From an uncultured Lachnospiraceae bacterium (GTDB taxonomy: Bacteria > Bacillota > Clostridia > Lachnospirales > Lachnospiraceae), in contig CANRHU010000005.1 in NCBI GenBank assembly GCA_947630485.1, positions 17,761 to 81,760 on the forward strand: a stretch of 64,000 bases of DNA, written 5' to 3'. Shown here piece after piece: positions 27,301 through 35,100 of the stretch; position 1 is the first letter of the stretch, and every line of letters starts with the position of its first letter. The notes beneath the pieces were generated by a model. It was given only the letters and a program-made list of their open reading frames with translations. It ran no database searches and was not told where the DNA came from. A program made the position numbers and the translations under genes.

Positions 27301-27519
27301 ATCTTCCGGCCAGACGCTGTCCGGGTACTGAGCCTGGTATTCCTCATAGTCCTGGTACTCAGCGGTGTAGTTGAGCACGTCCTTATAATCCTCCAGGGAC
27401 TTGTCTGTCGCGGCGCGGGCGGTCATACCGACACTGCCATACCCGCTCAGACACAGGGCTGCAAGGAAGACGCCGGCCGCGAAAAGACATGTCTGGCTTT
27501 TCTGTAACCGTTTCATCAT
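24364..27519 (-). CDS. Multidomain extracellular substrate-binding protein with N-terminal beta-sandwich domains (SBP2)
   Basis: 1,051 residues, about 2.5 times a normal sugar-binding protein. A signal peptide (cleavage likely at ARA-ATD near residue 37; no good lipobox) is followed by two carbohydrate-binding-like beta-sandwich domains (about 60-245 and 250-420; TGQWIEWEFDVPEDGFYNIALHAKQN is typical), a coiled-coil segment (about 430-530, LTEIKNDLDAILAKLETLN), and a family 1 solute-binding fold from about 590 (RTITVWVGSGRDQANVIKALVDETF, QASLAGQGPDVALQVANGG). It ends in an odd Ala/Ser/Gly-rich tail. It heads the operon behind a near-consensus promoter; AGGAGG lies 9 bases before the first of two tandem ATGs. 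How it stays on the cell is unclear. Confidence 0.88.
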   Translation of the reverse strand: MMKRLQKSQTCLFAAGVFLAALCLSGYGSVGMTARAATDKSLEDYKDVLNYTAEYQDYEEYQAQYPDSVWPEDVYEIEGGDFVRSEGKEAPEILTDYMGRAGKSVYTYDTGMVEYQVDIRTSGMYQLALTYYPVEGNGSSIQRGFFVDGELPYRQMAEVEFSRVWVNSVNEWESDNQGNDLKPTQIEAPEWVTSQLYDVDGYVVEPLSVYLEAGSHTITVVSQREPMVIGSLILKNEPDTLSYADQLAAWQASGAKDTAGRTIELQAEYAQKKSSSMLYPTQDQSSPAILPYSARALKNNTIGGNGWSHTGQWIEWEFDVPEDGFYNIALHAKQNFVKGIYVSRKIMIDDVVPFSEMDHYGFTYDGDWKMMKLADSDGEAYRFYLTAGRHSLKMQVVLGDFAQVVNDVQNVVTKLNSTYRSIIRITGVAPDEYRDYQIEKRLPTLTGNLTEIKNDLDAILAKLETLNVRGSEENVIITMRDQLQDIVKDTEKVTKMVGDFKTNVSALGTWISNAQSQPLQLDAIYVLSPDQDLPKTKNSFLSKLGHEFKKLYYSFIVDYNAIGNIAEEGEDSRTITVWVGSGRDQANVIKALVDETFTPKTNINVNVMLVDMNTLLQASLAGQGPDVALQVANGGGAVVTSSTGTTGSGNDLPVNYGLRSAAVDLSTFPDWEEVASRFRSSALEQFSFDGSLYALPETQNFEMMFYRKDILNELGIEVPKTWDEMKVVISELSKNQMSVGMLPSELTFTSLLFQHGGELYNEEGTKSALDSEASINAFKTYCEYYTDYKLDRATSVEQRFRTGESPIIIADYTTYNVLEVSAPDIKGLWGFTTLPGVEQEDGTINNISASTGLACMMMNGSKDKAAAWEFMKWWLSGETQTSYGKEMEGLMGEAARYPTANVEAFGNLPWPSDDYEALEEQLNNVKGIRQVPGSYFTWRNVNNAFYAVVAADADKKMQPREAMNEYIEYINAEITGKRQEFGMATAEDLEEQDAAGGTQSAAAAPEGSGSAEAQAGSSSGLSEAAAPAGFKIAALDLAGMKEKPISAGALN

Positions 27520-27569
27520 CCTCCATTTCCTCCTATTAAAGAATTAATTAACTTATTGCTTTATTATTA

Positions 27570-27598
27570 ATTGTATATTTAACCATTTGTTTTGTCAA
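27570..27598 (-). promoter_or_regulatory. Sigma-A promoter of the SBP2-to-GH26 operon
   Basis: Minus strand reads TTGACA (27593-27598), exactly 17 bases, TACAAT (27570-27575). Predicted start near 27563, giving a leader of about 44 bases with AGGAGG. Confidence 0.85.
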
Positions 27599-27612
27599 TA
27601 CTTAAGTTGGTT
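27598..27612. promoter_or_regulatory. Candidate LacI-family operator at the SBP2 promoter
   Basis: ATACTTAAGTTGGTT abuts the -35 box and contains the palindrome ACTTAAGT. It matches 13 of 15 bases of ATACTTAATTTGCTT at 28978-28992 in the regulator's own promoter. Confidence 0.4.
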
Positions 27613-27844
27613 TTCAGCACATTGTATATTTATGTGGTAATTTTTTGTAGAAAACGCACTATTCATGCAGAGATCCGCTGTCAATTTTCGATTTAAGATG
27701 TTCTTGATAAAAAGAACTTTTTGCCGCTTGCATATAGATATATATGTTTGGATTTCTTTTACTTAATGCTATATTAATTTCAAACAAAATTAATAACAGA
27801 AGATTATATTAAATGCTGACAGTGCTCTGTCATCTCCTTTCGCA

Positions 27845-27898
27845 CCAAAAAACTGGAGCAGGCGAATCCGGATGAGATTCCGGATTCGCCTGCTCCAG
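27845..27898 (-). terminator. Intrinsic terminator of the LacI-type gene
   Basis: A perfect 19-bp stem (27853-27871 with 27880-27898) and 8-base loop; on the minus strand it is followed by TTTTTT. It lies 34 bases after the regulator's stop and isolates it from the operon downstream. Confidence 0.93.
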
Positions 27899-27932
27899 GC
27901 ATCCATTCTGTAACGATAAAGGAATCCTCTTT

Positions 27933-28916
27933 TTAACGCACGCTCCCCTTTTCCACAATGAAACCAGAAACCAGGCTGAGCCTTTCGCGTCCGTTTGGCG
28001 ACTCGATGCGCCTCATAACTTTCCGCAGGGCGGCATCCGCCATCCAATGCATATCCACCTCGTAGGTGGTGATATCCCGGTTGGGAAGTCCCGGATACAG
28101 ATAATTGTCAAAACCGACCACCGAGACATCCTCCGGCACGCGGTATCCGTTCTCCTTCAGAACATCGATCAGATGACTCGCCACCAGATCGCAGTTGCAG
28201 ACGAACGCCTCCGGCATATGCTCCGGCAGTTTCAGGACGATCTCCCCGTCCTCCTTGCGGTCTTCCATCTGCCATTCTTCAAGGAAAAGCAGCTTATGCT
28301 CCAGCACGGAACGGCAGAAACCGCAATAGCGATCCATGATGCTGCTGGTCGCATGAATAGAACCCACAAACGCCATCTTGCGAAACCCTTTATTATAAAG
28401 ATATTCCGTCAGAAGATAGGTACCATAGAAGCCATCGGTAATCACCGCGTCGTCAGCCACGTCCTTATAATAGAAATCCATCATGATCACCGGCTGCCTG
28501 ACCCGATTCCGCAGAACCGCTATATATTCTCTGCTGAGCTCGCCCATGATAATCAGTCCTTCCACCGCATTTTCCTCGACAAAACGCGGCAGAAGCTGAT
28601 TCCTCTCCGTTTCCCGCTTGAGAATCTCGGCGCTGACCATACAGTTCAGGTCGGATGCGGCCAGCATCAGCTCCTGATACATTTTCCAATAAAATGTGGT
28701 GTAGGTCGCCAGATATCTCTCTGAAATAATAACCCCAATATTGCGGAGACTGCCGATATTGCGGCGCTCCTGAAAATACCCCATCTCCCTGGCGGTACTG
28801 ACCACTTTCTCCCGCATCGCGTCGCTCACCCCGCGCTTGCCCGTCAGCGCATTGTGCACGGTGACCGCACTGACCCCCAGTTGATCCGCTATGTCCTGCA
28901 TTCGAACCTTCGCCAT
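27933..28916 (-). CDS. LacI-family transcriptional regulator
   Basis: 327 residues from the ATG at 28916, where the helix-turn-helix begins: VRMQDIADQLGVSAVTVHNALTGKRGVSDAMREKVV. A longer in-frame extension upstream is rejected because it runs through the gene's own promoter. The rest is a periplasmic-binding-protein-like effector domain (NIGVIISERYLATYTTFYWKMYQELM, VEGLIIMGELS, VSVVGFDNYLYPGLPNRDITTYEVDMHWMADAALRKVM). GGGGGA precedes the start. Next to a sugar operon it most likely represses it and responds to an imported sugar; the ligand is unknown. It has its own consensus promoter and terminator. Confidence 0.93.
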   Translation of the reverse strand: MAKVRMQDIADQLGVSAVTVHNALTGKRGVSDAMREKVVSTAREMGYFQERRNIGSLRNIGVIISERYLATYTTFYWKMYQELMLAASDLNCMVSAEILKRETERNQLLPRFVEENAVEGLIIMGELSREYIAVLRNRVRQPVIMMDFYYKDVADDAVITDGFYGTYLLTEYLYNKGFRKMAFVGSIHATSSIMDRYCGFCRSVLEHKLLFLEEWQMEDRKEDGEIVLKLPEHMPEAFVCNCDLVASHLIDVLKENGYRVPEDVSVVGFDNYLYPGLPNRDITTYEVDMHWMADAALRKVMRRIESPNGRERLSLVSGFIVEKGSVR

Positions 28917-28977
28917 AAAATATCCCCCATACCATACCATCCGACCCGGCCCGCCCGAAGCGCGAACTCCAGAATCG

Positions 28978-28992
28978 ATACTTAATTTGCTT
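28978..28992. promoter_or_regulatory. Candidate autoregulatory operator in the LacI-type gene promoter
   Basis: ATACTTAATTTGCTT lies across the predicted transcription start and resembles the 27598-27612 site (13 of 15 bases). It overlaps an inverted repeat, TAATTT (28983-28988) with AAATTA (28993-28998), that reaches into the -10 box. Confidence 0.4.
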
Positions 28993-28994
28993 AA

Positions 28995-29023
28995 ATTATA
29001 GCTTAAAGGTGCATTCTTGTCAA
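28995..29023 (-). promoter_or_regulatory. Consensus promoter of the LacI-type gene
   Basis: Minus strand reads TTGACA (29018-29023), 17 bases, TATAAT (28995-29000): perfect consensus hexamers and spacing. Start near 28988, about 72 bases of leader. Confidence 0.88.
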
Positions 29024-29076
29024 ATATATCCTCACAGGCGATGCAAAATACGCTGCGGATTGCCTCTTCCGGGCAT

Positions 29077-29103
29077 GCAAAAAGCGTGCCGCCGGCACGC
29101 TTT
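29077..29103 (-). terminator. Intrinsic terminator of the giant surface-protein gene
   Basis: AAAGCGTGCC (29081-29090) pairs with GGCACGCTTT (29094-29103), 3-base loop, followed on the minus strand by TTTTTG. It lies 52 bases after the stop at 29155 and just upstream of the lacI-type promoter. Confidence 0.85.
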
Positions 29104-29154
29104 CCGCATGGAAACGATATAATAAAATCACTGACTGTCCGCACACTTTATTGC

Positions 29155-32100
29155 CTATGCGTCTTCCTCATTTTTCCTGCGCCCGAGGATTCCGAATATT
29201 CCCATCATTCCCAGCGCTACCAGGCCAAACAGAGCCGCCGCGCCGACCGGCTTCTCATCTCCGGTCATCGGGGCCATGAAGGCCAACGGCACATCCTCAT
29301 CCAGGATCGTCTCGAGGCCTGACAGAGGCGTCGGCTCATCCGGGATATTGGTAACAGGCGTCGTGGGCGTCGGAGGATTGCTGCTCGGATACTCCGGCGT
29401 CGCGGGCGGCGTGTAGCTCGGCGGAGGAGGATTGTCTCCTGGCGGAGGAGGATTGTCGCTTGGCGGCGGAGGATTATCGCTTGGCGGAGGAGGATTGTCT
29501 CCTCCGTGATGGTTCGTAACCGAAACTACCGCCGTCTGGTCTGCCTGAATCTGCCCGGCCGCTTCCGCGGCGCCGGTCTCTCCGTAATCCGCATAGTAGC
29601 CCTCCGGTATCTCTTTCTCCGAAACCGTATATTGAGTTCCGGCCAGGAGATTGGTAATGGTTCGCTTTTCATCCGCCTTTAAGGCAAGATCATCGATGCT
29701 CCCCTCGTACAGCTCCCCGGATTTTGTAAGCTTAAGCACACGCTCCTGACCGTCAACCAGAACCTTCATCTCGCTCGCGTACGGGTGCCGGAATGTCACG
29801 TCAAAATGGAATTCCGTGTTTTTCTCTTCCTCCGACAGCGGCTCGCCCGTATCCGACACAACCGTTTTTCTCAGCTCCAGACTGCCGGTATCGATGCGGT
29901 TTTCCGTTTCTACGACGACAACCGTATTTATCTGAATCTTCCCCGTATTGCAGTTCTCAAGCACCTCGTCTTCATCGGTCTTGCCGTTTGCGTTTTGATC
30001 CGGAAGCAGTACCCGGTAGGACTCGGTATAATCTTCCTGAGCTTTCTCTTTCACCGTAAAGTCAGCATCTGCCGGCAGACCAGGGATTCGGAGTGACTCG
30101 CCGTCCTGCAGGGTAACACTGGCAACGCCGTTTACAAAGTCCACTTTTTCGTATGTCACTTCTCCGGCGCTGTCCGTCCTCACCGCGTCATACTGCCCGT
30201 TATGAAGCTGACGGCCGTTCGCCGGCTTCACTTCAACCGTAAATTCAAATTCGGGCAGTTCGGCAAGCTTCACTCCTTCCGGAACAACGACACGTTTCCT
30301 CAGTTCCAAATCTCCGGCATCATACCGATTCTGGAACACCACGCTGTTTTCACCCTCGGTCAGCTCGAAGCCGGCCGATTTGCTCTCCAATAAAGACCCT
30401 CTGTCATTGTATCCGACATAAACAGCATCCGCACAGTTATGCGCTTCCTCCCCGCCTAACTCTACAATCTCGCACGTTACACCGCTCTCAAGATTCAGAA
30501 GGATAACGGGAAAGCTCATATAGGCCGTAACCTTGACCGTATCCTTATTACCATCCCGATCAAGATCGACGTCAAGATTAACATCAACGTCTTTCTTCAC
30601 GAAGGACGGATCAACATTCACATTGACCGAATACAGACCGGAAGCATCCGGGGTCAAGGCGGTAGTTTCCTGGGCATCTCCAACCAGAGCCTGCAAAGAC
30701 TCCGGTGTATAGGTTTTTCCATCCTTTTTGAGGCGGATCTGGAACGTAACGTCCTTATCCGTATCCTCATCCTGTCTTCCGTATGTCTTCACAATCTTGG
30801 CAAGCACCAGATTGCTGATCGGAGTATTCTTGATCCTGATCGTAGTACCGTCCACTTCAATCTCCGGCCTGTAACCGCCGATTGTCGCAAACTCGCTGAC
30901 AGCTTCGGCAAATGTAAGCATCGACGCATACATCGCATCATCTACTTCCATTCTGCCTGTTTCTCCTCCGTATGATCCTTCCTCAAACATGCGTTTGAAC
31001 AGGTCTGCCAGCTGTATTTTCTGCTCCGTCTCCTGGTTCTTTCCCATCTCGTCTTCCGATGTATCGGACGGCATGATCTCCTCAAAATAGTAGTAATAAA
31101 GATTGCCTTCTGCATCCTTCTTCAGGAAATCGCGGAAGGTCACCGAATTCCATGCCTTCTGCATCGGGGTCCGCCTCAGTACGAGAGAGAATATCGGTTC
31201 GCGGTCTTCTACGTTCTCAGCGCCCCAGTCAATATCCGCATACTTTGGATCATTCCAGTCCGCAACCATCTGGGCGTTCCCATTTTCAGGTTCCCTCTTC
31301 TCAGGATCGATTCCGGCCCCGTTAAGCAGCTGTATCCCGCCGTTATACGCCATAAGCTTTATTCCGGCAGCATTATTCGACGCACTTTCTGTTCCTGTCG
31401 TACCGCTCGTGCTTTTCCTGACGCCGCGATATACATTGATAACCACTTCTGTCGGAATCTTGAGACTCTGAAGCTGTTCTTCGGTAAGCTCTCCGTATTC
31501 CCACTCTTTCTGCAGTGTCATCTCAATTTCTTCCTGGTCGCCGATCCTCAAAGTACCGTTCGTACCGATCGCGCCGCCGCTGGTCGCCGATTTGTTGCCT
31601 GTCATCTTGACAGCATATTCTTTGGTCGGTTCTTCAAGATCCGTATAAATCTTTAACGTGCTGTTATCCCACGAATGAATATCGTCGAGATGGTTTACCG
31701 GCACCTCTTTTCCGCTGTCCACATACTTCCAATGGTACGGACGCTGTTCCCCGTCGAAAGAAGTGAACCGTATATTATCATTGCTGACATTCACCCAGCC
31801 GCCCATGCCGCCGATCTGTATGAAATTGACATAGATGTCATATTTCTTTCCATTCACAGTATTGTCGTAGATCGCGCCGCCATTCTTCATATAGATGTAA
31901 TCCTTGGAAGAGGGGCACGCGGCAATCGCGCCGCCGTTGGAAGCAGCCGTATTACCGGTAATCTCGACGTTGGTCAGATAAAGACCTCCGACCTTGTGCT
32001 CCTCATTGTCCTTCCAGCCGTTGACATAGATTCCGCCGCCGCCGTACAGACCGCCTGTCGGCGTATGAGAATAGCACTCATTATAGCTGATTTCGCCGGC

Positions 32101-35100
32101 GCTAATATGTGCCTCGCAGTCAGCCTGGATATAAATGCCTCCGCCCTGACCTGTAGCGATATTCTTAACAATGCTTCCGCCATTCATATGAAATTGGGGC
32201 GTTCCGTCTGAATAGGCCGTATTCTCAGCGCCGACGCCGACCCCGCCGCCATTGCCGCCGCGGGTGCTGTACTGACTGGCCGTATTCCCGCGGATTGTAC
32301 CGCCTTTCATAATGAAGTCACCGCCATAGCTGACAAACACGCCGCCGCCGGATGACGTCCAGTTCTTGACGGAGCTCGCCGTATTCTCCTCGATCGTGCC
32401 ATCCTCCATCGTAAACGTTCCTCTGCTGATAGCTACGCCGCCGCCGAACACCGCGCTGTTGTTCTTAATCTCGCCGCCATTCATTTTTACCTTTGCGCCC
32501 GCTCCTGTGATATAGAGAGCGCCGCCGCCTATATTGGGGTTTTTCGAGGTATCGCGCACGTTATTCTGAAGGGTTACATTCTTCAGGGTCAGATTACCGC
32601 TCACCTCGATCATAGCCGCCTCAGCCGTTACCGCGCTGTCCGCGTAACCGCCGTCTATCGTCATATTTTCAAGGGTCAGCTCCTTGGTCGCCTTGATCAT
32701 AGTTCCCCGGTAGCTGCTCTCGCGCACCAGACGCACGCCCTCCGGCCATGTGGCGATATCCTTAAAATCATCCTCCGTAAGAGCATTCATCAGATAAATG
32801 TCCTTTACGGCGTGCTTCTTACTGTCCTTTCCCTCACCGTTGATCCAATCAATCGCTTTCTTCAGGGATTTGAGCGGTTTATCTACCGTAAATCCATCAT
32901 TTTCATCACTATCGACGCCTTTCGGATCGACGTACAGGAAGCGCTCGCCGGCCTCTACCTTGCACAGCACCACCGCCTTGTCAAATTCGGCATTCTTATC
33001 CTTATCCGGATCATCGACCAGGTCAAAAATGACGAAGGGACTTTTCGGCTTGGACGACCACGTAACCTCCGGAAGCTTCTCTATCTTGCCGCGGATGATC
33101 GGGATCGGATCCGGTTCCGAATTCTCATCTGTCCATTCACTTGTCGTGATACCTGAGGTCCAGGAGGATATCGTCACTTTATCTGCTTTGAATCCTTCCT
33201 TCGCCGTCAGATATGCCCCCCTTATCATGGAGACAATCTTAATCTCGTCGACAGTGTTCGAAAGATAAATAGCTGATTTACCATCCCAGGTTGTCATTGA
33301 CTTGCTGCTGACTCCAAGGGACAGCGTATTCACATGCGCATTCACATTCAGTATTCCTTTGTTGAATATACGGATTGCCCCTGTAATCTTCCCGTTGATA
33401 TCCACGGTTCCGCCATTCGTCAGAGGAGCCGAAAGACTTGTTCCGCCGTCCGCTAACGCGATATCTCCGTCAAGCACCAGATGGGCGCCTTCCGCGACAT
33501 TGATCTTATATGCGTTGTCCGTATTGGCCAGGATGCTGCCTGTGCCTTTCAGCGTCAGCGTTCCGCTCTTTACATTCAGTACGCTGTCGCCGTTGCCGAT
33601 CCTGAGACCGGTCCCCTTTATGGCCGCGCCGTTCAGATCAATCGTGACGTCCTTGTTGATGGAAAGCCTCTCTGTCGGAATCTGTCTGCGCTCCTGATTC
33701 AGCACGATAATATCTCCCGGCTGCGCGGCCTCAATCGCCCCTTTAAGCGTAGTGAACGTCCCATCGCCGATTTTCGCCAGCCAGTTGGCCTCGGCCGACA
33801 TAACAAGCAGACTCTTTGTAGTGGTGGTTTTCCCGCTGATTGTATCCTCAAACACATTCGTACCGGTGTTCAGCCATCCATAGTCGGTGAAATCCTTTTC
33901 TCCGTCAGTCATGTCCGCAGGAGCCAGGATATCCGCGGTTCCATTACTATAAATCATGACATCATACGCCACATTGGTGCCTTCCGCGATCTTATTGTCA
34001 TACACCGCGCCGGATGTCATCTTAAAGACCGCATTTGCAGGCACATAGATGCCGCCCGCGCCCTGCGTGGCCTTTCCGAGGAGCGTATTTTCCTTAATTA
34101 CGGTGTCCTCAACCGTAACCGTCTTATCGGCATAGATACCGCCCGCATTATTGCCGGAATTTCCGCTGATCGTACATCCCTTGACGTTCACGCCGCCCGC
34201 ACTGAGCGCATAGATACCTCCCGCGTAACGTCCGATGTTGCCTGTGAGCTTCGTGTTTACGATATCCGCCGCGCCGCCTTCCACCGTTATCGTCGCGCCG
34301 TTTGTGCCGTCTGTAACCTTGTTGCCGGTAAATTCACTGTCCTCCACCAGTTTCTGACCGGAACCCGTAAAGTGAAGCACCGAGCGCTTGTAGAGGCTGT
34401 AACCCTTCACCGTGTTGTCGCTGACCTTCATCCCCTTAATCGTCACCGGAGCGGACGACGATATATTGATCAGATCGCCGCTGCTTGCAAGCTCGTGATT
34501 CTCTACGGTCACATTGGTAAGGGAACAACTCTGCGGGGCGCTGATCTGAATTCCTTCATTATTCCCCGAGAATGTCACGCCGTCCAAAGCCAGGCTGTTT
34601 GCACCGGACACATAAAGACTTCCGCCCGTGCTCCTGGATATATTGCTGCTGATCTCTACATTCTTAAGCGCCACGTTTCCTCCGGAGACTTCAAACACAT
34701 ACGTACCGGAGCTTGCCGTGTCAACACTGTTGCCGTTGATCTCAGAATCCGTCAGATTCAGGGTAGAATCCTTGGAGCAGACCGCACCGCCTTTGTAATC
34801 CACATAGTTATCCAGAATCTTTAAGCCGTTGCCGTTCAGAACAGCGCCGTTCTGCAGATAAACCGTACCCGTGTTGGTGTTTGACGCTTTGCTGGACCGC
34901 TGTTTCATATAATCGGACCGGTTGCCGGAAATCGTACAGTCGTTCATTGTCAATTCCGCGCCGTCCACCGCAAGACCTATTCCGTAAATCCTGTAATCGC
35001 CGACATTGTCCGAAATGGTACAGCCGGTCATGGTCACATCGCTTCCTCCGGAAACATACACGCCGAGGCCATAGAGGTTGCTTTCACCTGACGCGGAACC

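Larger units (their letters stand above)
27520..27932. other. AT-rich intergenic regulatory region between SBP2 and lacI-type genes
   Basis: 413 bases without a gene. It holds the SBP2 promoter, a 12-base direct repeat ATTGTATATTTA (27570-27581 and 27621-27632) whose first copy overlaps the -10 box, an inverted repeat GTTCTT/AAGAAC (27700-27717), a dyad CATATA/TATATG (27731-27746) and the lacI terminator. The strong AT bias against GC-rich neighbours fits a control region. Confidence 0.7.

Noticed and set aside
27640..27665. Possible CcpA cre site upstream of SBP2
   Set aside because: GAAAACGCACT contains a CG core but the flanking half-sites do not fit the consensus.
28917..29144. Longer N-terminus for the LacI regulator
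   Set aside because: The extension would cross the regulator's own consensus promoter, and LacI proteins start at the helix-turn-helix.
29419..29511. Possible short CRISPR-like repeat
   Set aside because: The 21-base units are contiguous without spacers and encode a proline-rich segment in frame.
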